DNA from: JBAWYM01 sp037143575
GTDB lineage: Bacteria > Patescibacteriota > Gracilibacteria > Peribacterales > Peribacteraceae
Direction of reading: 5' to 3'
Length of the DNA stretch: 32,126 nt
Assembly (NCBI GenBank): GCA_037143575.1
Contig: JBAWYM010000016.1
Location: 1 to 32,126, forward strand
This document shows, one piece after another, positions 23,344 to 31,006 of the stretch (within the stretch, counting starts at the first letter, position 1; every line of letters starts with the position of its first letter). The position numbers were made by a program, and so were the translations under genes. Below the pieces are notes generated by a model. The model was given only the letters and a program-made list of their open reading frames with translations. It had not been told where the DNA came from and searched no databases.

Positions 23344-23403
23344 GCAGTTTATCAAAGGTTCCTTAGGGCTGTTTGAAATCTTTGCGAGGGAAGACTCAAG
23401 ATT

Positions 23404-23449
23404 CGCTTGCGAACAATGAAACAATTTAACCATGAAACAATGTACCAAT
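23404..23449. repeat. Repeat before the glycosyltransferase gene
   Basis: CGCTTGCGAACAATG (23404-23418) occurs inverted at 25199-25213, and CCATGAAACAAT recurs beside it there. The two copies flank the glycosyltransferase and YkgJ-like genes. Confidence 0.75.
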
Positions 23450-23467
23450 ACCCTCGTTCGATGCTCT

Positions 23468-24586
23468 ATGCTCGAGCTTGTGAAATTAGCCTTGATCGCC
23501 GACTGGCTTCCTACATTCGGAGGAGCAGAACACGTTCTTGCGGAGTTCCACGCGCTCTGGCCCACTGCACCGATCTTCACCACGGTTGCGCGCCGGGGCG
23601 CCCTTGGGCCGCTGGATCAGGCGGATATTCGCATGAGCAAGCTCCAGTTCTTCTACCGGATATTCCACCGTCATGAGATTCTCCTTCCTTGGATGCCCCG
23701 GGTAATCGAGCGCATCGATCTGCAGGAGTACGACGTCATTCTCAGCTCTTCCCATGCGGTCGCGAAGGGGATCGTTCCTCCAAGCTCCGCGGTGCACGTC
23801 TGCTACTGCCACACTCCCATGCGCTATGCCTGGGAAATGGAGGAGGAGTACATCCGCGATTTCGGCATCCCCGCTTTTCTCCGGAAACGTGTGAAGCGGT
23901 TTCTCAGTGCGATGCGCCGGTGGGATCTCCGTACCGCCAAACGTGTCGATGTCTTCGTCGCCAATTCCGCGACCACGCAAGAGAGGATCGCACGTATCTA
24001 CGGTCGGGAGAGCACGGTGATCCGTCCTCCGGTGGATGATCGGTTCTTCCATTCCCTATTGCTACCATCGGCACAGCGACAGGGCTTCCTCGCGATCGGT
24101 CGTCTCGTTCCCTACAAGCGTTTCGATTTGCTGATCGAGGCGGCGAATCTCCTGAAATTTCCGCTGACGATCGTGGGGGCCGGCAGAGATGTCCATCGGT
24201 TGAAAGCCCTCGCAGGACCGACGGTGACATTCCTCGGTCGCGTTGAAGATGATGCTCTCCCTAGGATCTATGGATCGGCAAAAGCGCTTCTGTTCCCGCA
24301 AATCGAGGATGCTGGAGTAGTCTTGGAAGAAGCGCAGGCCTGCGGGACTCCGGTGATTGCGCTGCGCAAAGGAGGAGCGACGGAGACGGTGATCGAAGGG
24401 AAAACGGGATTGTTCTTCGATGAGCAGACGCTGCCATCCCTTCAGGTCGCCATCGAACAGTTCAACAATGTCACCTTCGACGCCGAAGGTATCCGGGAAC
24501 ATGCGCGGCAATTTTCGGTGGAGCGGTTTCGACGGGAGATTCTGAATGTAGTTTCGGAGGCTTCCTCAAATCATTCTGTTGTTTAG
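23468..24586 (+). CDS. Glycosyltransferase, GT4 family (GT-B fold)
   Basis: A 372-residue retaining glycosyltransferase. The N-terminal Rossmann domain has IADWLPTFGGAEHVLAEF and CYCHTPMRYAWEM; the latter is typical of GT4 enzymes of exopolysaccharide or lipid-linked sugar synthesis. The C-terminal domain has the donor-binding series: AIGRLVPYKRFDLLIEA, TIVGAGRD, VTFLGRVEDDALPRIY and the E-x7-E motif EDAGVVLEEAQACGTPVIA. GKTGLFFDEQ follows. ATG 23468 is chosen because it opens the Rossmann strand; an in-frame start at 23432 lies in repeat sequence. Probably makes a cell-surface glycan; donor and acceptor unknown. It stands alone between repeat blocks. Confidence 0.92.
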   Translation: MLELVKLALIADWLPTFGGAEHVLAEFHALWPTAPIFTTVARRGALGPLDQADIRMSKLQFFYRIFHRHEILLPWMPRVIERIDLQEYDVILSSSHAVAKGIVPPSSAVHVCYCHTPMRYAWEMEEEYIRDFGIPAFLRKRVKRFLSAMRRWDLRTAKRVDVFVANSATTQERIARIYGRESTVIRPPVDDRFFHSLLLPSAQRQGFLAIGRLVPYKRFDLLIEAANLLKFPLTIVGAGRDVHRLKALAGPTVTFLGRVEDDALPRIYGSAKALLFPQIEDAGVVLEEAQACGTPVIALRKGGATETVIEGKTGLFFDEQTLPSLQVAIEQFNNVTFDAEGIREHARQFSVERFRREILNVVSEASSNHSVV

Positions 24587-24602
24587 CGCATTCTTTTTTT
24601 CA

Positions 24603-24675
24603 GAGCGCACCCCTTCGAGGGTGCAGCCTGCTGATTGGCTTATTTCTCCGAATGCACCCGCGAAGGGGTGCGCTC
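24603..24675. repeat. Long hairpin, GAGCGCACCCCTTCG repeat
   Basis: GAGCGCACCCCTTCG (24603-24617) pairs with CGAAGGGGTGCGCTC (24661-24675), 15 bp. After one mismatch GGGTGCA (24619-24625) pairs with TGCACCC (24653-24659). Partial copies lie at 11756-11806 and 25143-25165. It sits just past the glycosyltransferase stop but has no U-tract on the downstream side. Confidence 0.88.
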
Positions 24676-24764
24676 AAGGTAAGAAATGGTGCGCTGATGG
24701 TGAGGCCGTGAAGTGCCGCGCTGCTCAAGAAAAAAGAGTCTTCAGAAATAATCTCACTCTCTCT

Positions 24765-25070
24765 CTACTTTACGAGCGAGGACCACTCTTCTCGTATTGT
24801 TCGACAGAGTTCACCGCCAACGGGAAAGTCTCGACACAGTCCTGGTCTCAGCTCGTGGTGCATACATCTATTTTCTTTAAGCCAAATACATGGTCCCAAT
24901 ACATTCGTTCGATTTTCCTCAAAGTTTCTCCGTACCTCTGCACAAAGTTCGGGGGGCAAAGTTACCATTTCTTTCGAATCATATTTGAAAGGTATATGTC
25001 CCAACTTTCTGCAACAGGCTGCCTCACAATCGTCGCAAGAATCGACTTCTTGATTTTGAATCATATTCAT
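24765..25070 (-). CDS. YkgJ/UPF0153-type CxxCxxxCC metal-binding protein, 101 aa
   Basis: A small cysteine cluster protein of the YkgJ (zinc/iron-chelating) group: CDDCEAACCRKLG near the start, then GPCIWLKENRCMHHELRPGLCRDFPVGGELC, the expected C..RPxxCRxFP pattern. Family members probably bind Zn or an Fe-S cluster; the cellular role is unclear. The gene starts exactly at a leaderless-type promoter (see 25077-25105). It is convergent with the glycosyltransferase gene and lies inside the inverted repeats at 23404 and 25199. Confidence 0.82.
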   Translation of the reverse strand: MNMIQNQEVDSCDDCEAACCRKLGHIPFKYDSKEMVTLPPELCAEVRRNFEENRTNVLGPCIWLKENRCMHHELRPGLCRDFPVGGELCRTIREEWSSLVK

Positions 25071-25076
25071 GTTGTA

Positions 25077-25105
25077 ATGATAAACTATGATTTATTACAG
25101 GTCAA
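25077..25105 (-). promoter_or_regulatory. Leaderless-type promoter of the YkgJ-like gene
   Basis: On the minus strand: TTGACC (25100-25105), 17-bp spacer, TATCAT (25077-25082), 6 nt, then the ATG at 25070. Both hexamers are 5/6 matches to consensus and the spacing is optimal. Confidence 0.78.
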
Positions 25106-25142
25106 TTGAAAGGAAACAGGAGAAATGAGTTCATCAGAAGAC

Positions 25143-25269
25143 TGCACCCGCGAAGGGATGCGCTGATGGTGAGAAATTGTTCAATTGTTTCATGGTTCCA
25201 TTGTTCGCAAGCGATCAGGGATATTTTTGTAGGGATAACAATGTAACCATTAAACAATGTAACAATTTA
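25143..25269. repeat. Mixed repeat block before nnrD
   Basis: It holds TGCACCCGCGAAGGGATGCG (25143-25162, related to 24653-24673), the inverted copy of CGCTTGCGAACAATG (25199-25213) and AACAATGTAACCATTAAACA plus ATGTAACAATT (25238-25269). Confidence 0.75.
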
Positions 25270-25272
25270 TCA

Positions 25273-26121
25273 ATGCTCGGAAAAAGATATTCTCCCTACC
25301 ATACAATCATGCAGCGAGACCCCACTTCCCACAAAGGCGAAAACGGTAAAGTCGCGATTATCGGCGGATCACGGACGATGCACGGTGCGCCGCTTTTCTC
25401 CGCTTTGGCTGCCGAAGCCAGCGGCGTCGATCTCGTCTACGTCTGTCTGCCGCAGTGTCACGCCGAAGTGGCGAAAGCGACATCGTTGAATGTGCAGATC
25501 CATGCCTTTGCGGGTGATGATCTCTCACCGTACGACGTCGTGCCCATTCTTGAATTGCTGGCGACTATGGATAGCGCGGTTCTGGGTCCAGGTGTCGCGC
25601 ACGGAAACGCACGAAGCATCACAGCGCTGATGGATATTATCGCCGAAGCACCCTGCGCACTCGTTCTGGATGCCGCTGCGCTGCAGCCGCAGACACTGTC
25701 TTTGGTGAAGGGCAATACAGTGGTCGTGACGCCGCACATGGCAGAGCTGGAGCGGATGGGAATGGCCATCGATGATTGCCCGGATCTCGCGCAGGAGCAC
25801 GGTGTGACGATGATCCTCAAAGGTCCGGAAGACGCGGTATTCGGCAGAGATGGAGCGGAAGTACGATTGGCCGGAGGCAATGCCGGATTGACCGTCGGGG
25901 GAACGGGAGATGCGCTTGCGGGTCTGATCGCCGGATTGCTCGCGCAGGGGATGGAGCCTTTCACCGCCACCATCAGTGCCGGAATGATCCTCAAGCGTGC
26001 GGCAGAGAATCTCTTGCCGGACTATGGCTACGCCTTCGGTACGCGCAGGGTCATCGGGGAGATCCCGGGATTATTGAACGGGATCGAAATGGAAAGTGCA
26101 AAGTGGAAAGTGGAAAATTAA
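25273..26121 (+). CDS. nnrD: ADP/ATP-dependent NAD(P)H-hydrate dehydratase
   Basis: Repairs hydrated NAD(P)H back to NAD(P)H using a nucleotide. YjeF C-terminal/ribokinase-like domain: SHKGENGKVAIIGGSRTMHGAPLFSALAA at the start, AVLGPGVAH, LVLDAAAL, VVVTPHMAELERM, MILKGPEDAV and the nucleotide/catalytic GGNAGLTVGGTGDALAGLIAG. About 282 residues from ATG 25273; ATG 25309 (270 residues) is also possible and follows a CT-rich leader. The N-terminal epimerase domain often fused to it (NnrE) is absent. Its 3' end overlaps or abuts the pgeF gene, so the two are likely cotranscribed. The last codons (MESAKWKVEN) look like low-complexity trailing sequence. Confidence 0.9.
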   Translation: MLGKRYSPYHTIMQRDPTSHKGENGKVAIIGGSRTMHGAPLFSALAAEASGVDLVYVCLPQCHAEVAKATSLNVQIHAFAGDDLSPYDVVPILELLATMDSAVLGPGVAHGNARSITALMDIIAEAPCALVLDAAALQPQTLSLVKGNTVVVTPHMAELERMGMAIDDCPDLAQEHGVTMILKGPEDAVFGRDGAEVRLAGGNAGLTVGGTGDALAGLIAGLLAQGMEPFTATISAGMILKRAAENLLPDYGYAFGTRRVIGEIPGLLNGIEMESAKWKVEN

Positions 26122-26144
26122 TATTTCAGTGCTCCATTTCACCT

Positions 26145-26816
26145 GTGCTTCTTTCTCCCTTCGTTTCCCTCCGGCCTTTCTCTTCTCACATCCACGTCGC
26201 TCTTGTGGGCAAAGAAATTTCACAGCCTTCCTTCGTTGATTGCGCGCAGGAAGTCGGAGCTTCTTCTTTCGCAACCCTCCATCAGGTTCACGGCAACCGC
26301 ACCATCGTCCTGCGCAAGGCTTCCGATCGCACTGAGCAAGCGGATGGTATGATTACCGATCAGCCGGGATTGGCGCTGATCAGCCGCGCTGCGGATTGTC
26401 AGCCCTTCGTCATTTACGCTCCTTCAAAGAAAATATTGGGAGTGCTGCATGTTGGCTGGCGGGGCATGCTTGCCGGAGCCATCACGGAATTTTTCCATGT
26501 TCTCCAGCAGGAGTTTGAGATTACAGGGAAGGAAACCATCGTCTGCGCCGGACCATCGCTCGGCACCGAATGCGCGCATTTCTCCGATCCCACCAATGAA
26601 TTGGCGGTAATCGATACCAAGTTCATCCATGGGAATCAGGTGGATCTGATGGGAGCGGCGGATGCCGAGTTTTCTTCCTTGGGAGTTGCGCATATTGAAC
26701 GACCTTTCGGGTGCACCTGCTGTCAGCCGGAGAAGTACTGGACGTACCGCGGAGGGGATAAAGAAGCGGTGAAGGCGGGGGCGGTGAATATGGTGGTATG
26801 TGGACTGAGGTCATAA
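26145..26816 (+). CDS. pgeF: Laccase-domain purine nucleoside phosphorylase (YfiH/PgeF type)
   Basis: Members of this multicopper-oxidase-like (really zinc) family act on purine nucleosides and have been tied to peptidoglycan-precursor editing. Diagnostic motifs are LHQVHGN (His), SRAADCQPF (Cys-His site), GVLHVGWRGM and CAGPSLGTECAHF, plus a C-terminal RPFGCTCCQPEKYWTYRGGD. About 223 residues from GTG 26145; the frame is open further upstream into nnrD but no ATG lies in a sensible position. It follows nnrD by 23 nt. Confidence 0.88.
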   Translation: MLLSPFVSLRPFSSHIHVALVGKEISQPSFVDCAQEVGASSFATLHQVHGNRTIVLRKASDRTEQADGMITDQPGLALISRAADCQPFVIYAPSKKILGVLHVGWRGMLAGAITEFFHVLQQEFEITGKETIVCAGPSLGTECAHFSDPTNELAVIDTKFIHGNQVDLMGAADAEFSSLGVAHIERPFGCTCCQPEKYWTYRGGDKEAVKAGAVNMVVCGLRS

Positions 26817-27076
26817 AAATTTTGTCACAGTAAACCGTGTCGAACTGCGAAAAAATTTTTGAACGTATTACTAAAAATGGCGTAGTATTACCCCGTCTGA
26901 ACGGCGCGTTAGTAGTCGGGACGTTTCTCCTCAAGTGCTGTATGGGAGGCCAATTCTCCTCCGACCGTGGTCGGGGGATACGGCCACCCACCTGGATCCC
27001 CAGGAGCATAGCGTCCCCGCTCGACGGTCGTTTGGATGAGAATATATAGACATGTATTTTTGGAAGATACTTCGTG
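26817..27076. other. Intergenic region, GC-rich and possibly structured
   Basis: Short open frames on both strands exist (26837-27049 plus) but look like chance. Local stems such as GACCGTGGTC and CTGGATCCCCAG suggest structure around 26960-27005. I could not match it to a known RNA. Confidence 0.35.
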
Positions 27077-27274
27077 TCAGGTTTCGCTCGAATGTTCATC
27101 AGTGTCGCGCTGGGGAGACGGTTGATGCGTTGGTACTTCTTTGCACTCATTATTTGTGGCAAGTAACGCCAAAATACTTGGATTGGAACCGAAATATTTG
27201 CCTAAGGCCTCAGCGAATGCTTTGGATCTTTCTGGAGGGCTATCCTGTTTTGGAGCTTCTACTGCATCGACCAT
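27077..27274 (-). CDS. Small hypothetical protein, 65 aa
   Basis: A polar small protein with one helix (SPPERSKAFAEALGKYFG) and a charged tail (PSPQRDTDEHSSET). Not recognised. Supported only by balanced composition and a clear ATG; it is divergent from the dGTPase gene with 52 nt between the starts. It may be spurious. Confidence 0.4.
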   Translation of the reverse strand: MVDAVEAPKQDSPPERSKAFAEALGKYFGSNPSILALLATNNECKEVPTHQPSPQRDTDEHSSET

Positions 27275-27326
27275 AAAAGTCTGAATGTACGAATAAAAGG
27301 CGCAAGGGTAGAATACTATTCTTACG

Positions 27327-28415
27327 ATGCAATCACTTTCTCAGCGAATTCTCCAGGCCAATACCCTCCTCGCGCCCTACGCCGTTCCGCATCAGGGGGT
27401 AGCAGGACGGGTGATTGTTGAGGCGGATGACGAAACGCGATTCCCCTTCCAGCGGGACCGTGACCGGATCATCCACACGCAGGCGTTCCGCAGGCTCCAG
27501 GGCAAGACGCAGGTCTTCGTCGTGGGGGAATACGACCACGTCCGCACGCGCCTCACCCATACCATGGAGGTGGCGCAGATCAGTCGCGATATCGCCCGCA
27601 CTCTTCGCTTGAATGAAGATCTGGCCGAAGCGATTGCTCTTGCTCACGATCTCGGTCATCCGCCGTTCGGTCACGCAGGTGAGCAGGCGCTGAATGTGTG
27701 GATGACGAAGCACGGCGGGCACTTCGAACATAACGAACAGTCGCTCAGGATTGTCACCGTACTAGAAGAGCATTCTCCGCTTGCAGAAGGGCTCAATCTC
27801 AATCGTGAAATTCTTGATGGTCTTCAGAAACATACGACTCCTTTCGACATTCCCCCCGGCAAACTTCCCCCGATGCACTCATTGGAAGCGCAGCTCGTAA
27901 ACCTCGCCGACGAGATCGCCTACACCGGTCACGATTGCGATGACGGGATGAAGGCCAAGCTCTTTTCGCTTGAGCAGATTCGCGAAGTGCCTCTCGCCAG
28001 TTTGGCGCTCAAGAATGCTGAAGAGCGCAAGACATCGCTGCGTGGTGCGCTCATCCATCTGCTCGTTTCGGATTTGTACAGCGCGAGCGACGAGGCGATT
28101 CAAACGGGCAACATTGCGACTTTTGCAGATGTCCAGTGCAACTCCACATCGCTCATCTGTTTTTCTTCCGCAATGAAGAAATCTATCGGTGAACTTCGAA
28201 CATTCCTCTGGAAGCACCTCTACCTCCATCCACAGGTCCAGACGAAGAATGACGAAGGTCAGCAGATCATCCTTGCGCTCTGTGATCAGTTTGAAAAATC
28301 GCCCCTCGCAAAGATTACAGCACTGCAGACGAAAACAGGATCAACCCTTCCCGAAGCCGTGAAGGACTACGTGGCGGGGATGACGGATGCGTTTGCGGAG
28401 AAAAAATCCATGTAG
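27327..28415 (+). CDS. dgt: Deoxyguanosinetriphosphate triphosphohydrolase-like protein
   Basis: HD-domain dNTP triphosphohydrolase that splits dNTP to deoxynucleoside and triphosphate, controlling dNTP pools. N-terminal FPFQRDRDRIIHTQAFRRLQGKTQVF and HVRTRLTHTMEVAQISRDIAR are family hallmarks. The metal-binding HD motif is in IALAHDLGHPPFGHAGE, followed by HFEHNEQSLRIV and the second Asp in LADEIAYTGHDCDD. 362 residues, the short bacterial class. ATG at 27327 follows TACTATTCTTACG, which may hold a -10 for a nearly leaderless transcript. It ends inside the 50-bp palindrome at 28400. Confidence 0.94.
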   Translation: MQSLSQRILQANTLLAPYAVPHQGVAGRVIVEADDETRFPFQRDRDRIIHTQAFRRLQGKTQVFVVGEYDHVRTRLTHTMEVAQISRDIARTLRLNEDLAEAIALAHDLGHPPFGHAGEQALNVWMTKHGGHFEHNEQSLRIVTVLEEHSPLAEGLNLNREILDGLQKHTTPFDIPPGKLPPMHSLEAQLVNLADEIAYTGHDCDDGMKAKLFSLEQIREVPLASLALKNAEERKTSLRGALIHLLVSDLYSASDEAIQTGNIATFADVQCNSTSLICFSSAMKKSIGELRTFLWKHLYLHPQVQTKNDEGQQIILALCDQFEKSPLAKITALQTKTGSTLPEAVKDYVAGMTDAFAEKKSM

Positions 28416-28449
28416 GACAGAAACGTTTCTGTCCTACATGGATTTTTTC
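28400..28449. terminator. Perfect 50-bp palindromic bidirectional terminator
   Basis: Bases 28400-28424 are the exact reverse complement of 28425-28449. The arm ends in AAAAAA/TTTTTT, so each strand gives a stem followed by a U-tract. It contains both stop codons: TAG of dgt at 28413-28415 and TAG of the M23 gene at 28434-28436. Each arm encodes KKSM-stop, so the two unrelated proteins share that end. Confidence 0.95.
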
Positions 28450-29438
28450 GGCAGCACCGTCATCGGATCCACATGCTTCCCATTCACCAGCACTTCGAAG
28501 TGCAGATGCGGACCGGTAGTGAGAGCGCCGGCACCGCGGGAGCCCGGACGTCCGCCGGAGAGTGCGATGGGATCGCCCTGCGTGATGTGCTCCCCTTCTT
28601 TCACGAGGAAGGCGCTCACGTGGCCGTACACAGTGACATATCCAGCACTTTGTCCTGAGCTTGCCGAAGGATGACGAATCATTAAGTAGCTGTAGCCCAT
28701 GCCATTATCTGCGACCTTTTCCACGATGCCGTCTGCTGGAGCGCGGATCACCGTGTGCTGGTCTGTGGGGATGTCGATCGCGAAATGCTGGATCCCGAAA
28801 CGCGCTTCATAGGTGGGATCGAGAAACGTCGCACTGAGGCCCCGGAGCGGTTCCACCGGCCACGTGAGCATACTGATATTTCCAGGACTGCCCACCGCCA
28901 GTGTTGCGGAAATTCCTTCAGCTTCCCACATCTGCTGCAGTGTTTCGCGGAAGCGCTGTTCGGCTTCCTGCCGGTTCTGCATCAGGCCGAGGAGAGCATC
29001 TTCGGCAGTCTTCTCTTCGAGGATTTGTGTCGGTGATCCGAGCGCTCCAGAAAGGCGTCCTTCTTCGCGCAGGGTATTCAATTGGTAACGGAGAATTTCT
29101 TCCCGTCGTTCCAGCACGGCCTGTTCACTCCGTATGCGTCGTGCGTTCTCCACGGCATCCTGAAGTTGCATGCCCTGCGTCGCAGCATCGGGGCCGCCAC
29201 TCCCGCCATCGGGAGGAGAGGAGGGATTGGGGGGAAATGCGAGATCGCGCAGAGCCTGACCGGAGCGCAGAGGAATCAGGGAATTCTCGGTGTCTGCAGA
29301 TGCAGGTGCCGCATGCAGTTCGTCGACGGATCGTGATGGGATCATCTCCCACCGAACCCACAGCGCTCCGGCCAGAAATGCCAGAACGATGAGAGCGGTT
29401 TCCACGGGGCGCGGGATGGAGATCTCGATTCGGAGCAT
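28434..29438 (-). CDS. Membrane-anchored M23 peptidase
   Basis: A 334-residue protein. The N-terminal anchor is at about residues 12-28 (VETALIVLAFLAGALWV), then a Pro/Gly/Ser-rich linker and a long coiled coil (about 95-190, ENARRIRSEQAVLERREEIL...). The C-terminal M23 domain has FGIQHFAIDIPTD (His and Asp zinc ligands) and PHLHFEVLVNG. In the peptidase domain RHPSASSGQSAGYV (about residues 252-265) contains a translated REP word, an in-frame insertion. Coiled coil plus M23 resembles EnvC/NlpD-type proteins; Gly, Arg and His residues needed for zinc are present, so it could be active. ATG 29438 directly follows TATAAT and 6 nt. The gene ends in the shared palindrome. Confidence 0.9.
   Translation of the reverse strand: MLRIEISIPRPVETALIVLAFLAGALWVRWEMIPSRSVDELHAAPASADTENSLIPLRSGQALRDLAFPPNPSSPPDGGSGGPDAATQGMQLQDAVENARRIRSEQAVLERREEILRYQLNTLREEGRLSGALGSPTQILEEKTAEDALLGLMQNRQEAEQRFRETLQQMWEAEGISATLAVGSPGNISMLTWPVEPLRGLSATFLDPTYEARFGIQHFAIDIPTDQHTVIRAPADGIVEKVADNGMGYSYLMIRHPSASSGQSAGYVTVYGHVSAFLVKEGEHITQGDPIALSGGRPGSRGAGALTTGPHLHFEVLVNGKHVDPMTVLPKKSM
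28649..28674. repeat. REP-like word inside the M23 gene
   Basis: TTTGTCCTGAGCTTGCCGAA and GGATGA, the dispersed 'CCTGAGC...GAAGGATGA' word, encodes HPSASSGQ on the minus strand with the frame kept. The sequence resembles repeat words widespread in bacterial intergenic DNA. Confidence 0.75.
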
Positions 29439-29444
29439 CGGGTT

Positions 29445-29453
29445 ATTATAGCA
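29445..29453 (-). promoter_or_regulatory. Extended -10 promoter of the M23 gene
   Basis: TGCTATAAT on the minus strand: extended -10 with a perfect TATAAT (29445-29450), then 6 nt to the ATG at 29438. Transcription should start at the ATG. Confidence 0.72.
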
Positions 29454-29488
29454 GATTTGGGAGTGTTTGAGGAGAGGGGAATGACGAG

Positions 29489-29587
29489 GTTTGAGAGGTT
29501 TGGAAGAGGTGAGAAACGTTGGAAAGGTTCTATTGCTGAAAACCTTTCTGGCTTTTCTAACCTTTTCCTCTCCTTTTTCAACCTTTA
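29489..29587. repeat. Imperfect inverted repeat of AGGTTTGGAAGAGG words
   Basis: GAGGTTTGAGAGGTTTGGAA and AGAGGTGAGAAACG face AACCTTTCTGGCTTTTCTAA and CCTTTTCCTCTCC in opposite sense. The left-hand word matches the leaders of Cys-rich paralogues 2 and 3 (9788-9801, 11669-11680). Confidence 0.6.
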
Positions 29588-29609
29588 AAAAAAGAGCCGC
29601 ACCAGCGGC
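29587..29609 (-). terminator. Intrinsic terminator after the Ala-rich secreted gene
   Basis: On the minus strand GCCGC (29605-29609) and GCGGC (29596-29600) pair around a TGGT loop, and TCTTTTTTT follows. It lies 26 nt past the stop of the gene at 29635. Confidence 0.75.
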
Positions 29610-29634
29610 CCCTTTCATCTTGAAGAAGCAGAGA

Positions 29635-30135
29635 TTACTGAATGTTCTCGCCAGCTTTCATACTGTCTTCAGATTCGACGCCCTTGATGGACTTCACAGC
29701 AGTCTTGAAGGTGCTCCAGGCGGATTCCTTGGCTGTTCTGTAGGCGGTCTTCGCTGCCTTCATATCAGCGCGGAAGGTATCGGATGCAGTCTTGATCGCC
29801 GCTTTGCGCTGAGTGGCATCGGTGAGCAACCATGCTGCGGTGAGGGCTGTACCGCGCTTCTGGAAGGCGGCGGTGACGCTGGTGCCGAACGCAGAGGCGG
29901 CAGTTTGGAGTGCCTGTTCGCGGGCTGCGACAGCGGCTTGAACTTTGGCCAACTGGTCTGCGGTGAGAGCGTCTTTTTTCACTTTCGGGGCTTTGACCTG
30001 TGTCGCCTCGACACTTGTCGTCGAGCCTGAGGGTGGGCGTGTGTATCCATCGTCAGCAGCGAAGGCGATGGCGGGAACGAGGACGCTGCCGATGAGTGTA
30101 AGGGCGAGAGTCTTGTGGAGGAGAGAAGTACGCAT
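29635..30135 (-). CDS. Secreted Ala/Lys-rich helical protein, 166 aa
   Basis: Signal peptide at residues 1-26 (LHKTLALTLIGSVLVPAIAFA, cleavage before ADDG). A Thr/Ser/Pro stretch (PPSGSTTSVEATQVKAPKV) follows, then a long Ala-rich helix with regular Lys/Arg (AAVAAREQALQTAASAFGTS; AAIKTASDTFRADMKAAKTA; YRTAKESAWSTFKTAVK), likely a coiled coil. Family not recognised. ATG 30135 is chosen because it opens the signal peptide and follows a CT-rich leader (TTCTTCTCTCCCCTCCT). A monocistronic unit with its own terminator. It could bind the cell wall or surface; that is inference. Confidence 0.78.
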   Translation of the reverse strand: MRTSLLHKTLALTLIGSVLVPAIAFAADDGYTRPPSGSTTSVEATQVKAPKVKKDALTADQLAKVQAAVAAREQALQTAASAFGTSVTAAFQKRGTALTAAWLLTDATQRKAAIKTASDTFRADMKAAKTAYRTAKESAWSTFKTAVKSIKGVESEDSMKAGENIQ

Positions 30136-30220
30136 AGGAGGGGAGAGAAGAAATAAATGACACCGGGTTATCGATGCAATGACTATCACCGAGGTGAATA
30201 TGAATAGTTTCAGTGATTAT

Positions 30221-30559
30221 TTAATGTGAGAATGTTTTGGTCAGTACGTAGACGGATAACGCTGATAGTAACCAGATGAGGAGGGCGAATGTCAAAGACC
30301 ACCAGAAAGCGAATCTGGAGAGGAGAAGCACAAAGACGAGCGGGAAAGCCAGCAGCGTGAATTCATAGGCGAACGTTGACCACAAGCTCTGTCTCACGAT
30401 GTCGATTCCTTGATCTAGGTAAATGAAGATCATCGCCGTAATGAGCACGATGGGCAGAGCGTAGACAATTCCTGTGTATCGGGGATCGACAAACTTCGCG
30501 AGGAGAGTGATCCCGATTACACTCAAGCCCCCGAAGAGAAATTGCAGAGCGTAAAACAT
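30221..30559 (-). CDS. Small membrane protein, four helices (DUF3147/GlpM-like)
   Basis: A 112-residue protein with four predicted membrane helices: LQFLFGGLSVIGITLLAKF, GIVYALPIVLITAMIFIYL, FAYEFTLLAFPLVFVLLLS and WWSLTFALLIWLLSALSVYVL. The spacing and LAK...YTGIVYALP resemble the DUF3147/GlpM group (by memory, not searched). It starts 15 nt after the DUF5666-like gene and is the last gene of the sigma-factor operon, so it may be part of the same envelope response. Confidence 0.6.
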   Translation of the reverse strand: MFYALQFLFGGLSVIGITLLAKFVDPRYTGIVYALPIVLITAMIFIYLDQGIDIVRQSLWSTFAYEFTLLAFPLVFVLLLSRFAFWWSLTFALLIWLLSALSVYVLTKTFSH

Positions 30560-30574
30560 CGGGAGAATCCTACC

Positions 30575-31006
30575 TTACTTCTTCAGCACCCGCACGGTCT
30601 TCGCCTTCAGCTCTCCGTTGGGAAGGGGTTGCCCGACGACGTACACCGTCCCACCGGTTTCGATATCCTTCGGGCCTCGCAGGATGCCTTTCACGCGGAT
30701 TCGTGTATTGGGAGTGAGGAGTACGGTGCGCTCTGAGCCGGATCCGGTCTGGATGATGAAGGACCCGGAGTCATGGGAGAGAATGATTCCCTGCGCGGTG
30801 AATGAGTGCTCCGTTGTATCCACGGCTAGTCGCTGTGCATTGAGGTCTTCCACGGTGCCTTCCCCCTCGAGGACATGAGAGATCGTGTCGAGCGCGTTCT
30901 CTCTTCCAAAGCGTATTCCTAGGAGGAGAGTCCCCAGGAGGATGCAGATTCCGAGGAAGGTGAAGGCCGTCAGGGAGATCACTTTGCGATAGAGCTCAAT
31001 GCGCAT
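30575..31006 (-). CDS. Membrane-anchored DUF5666-like protein, 143 aa
   Basis: One N-terminal membrane helix (about 10-32, LTAFTFLGICILLGTLLLGI) and an outside domain of short strands: SFTAQGIILSHDSGSFIIQT, ERTVLLTPNTRIRVKGIL and GGTVYVVGQPLPNGELKAKTVRVL. That repeated 'G-x-V-x-G ... L-x-A-x-x-V-x-V' pattern is typical of DUF5666 or related small beta-barrel domains. The start overlaps the anti-sigma gene by 11 nt, so the two are coupled. Confidence 0.68.
   Translation of the reverse strand: MRIELYRKVISLTAFTFLGICILLGTLLLGIRFGRENALDTISHVLEGEGTVEDLNAQRLAVDTTEHSFTAQGIILSHDSGSFIIQTGSGSERTVLLTPNTRIRVKGILRGPKDIETGGTVYVVGQPLPNGELKAKTVRVLKK

Noticed and set aside
26623..27162. 179-codon minus-strand frame between pgeF and dgt
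   Set aside because: It overlaps pgeF, is rich in Pro and Arg and resembles no family.
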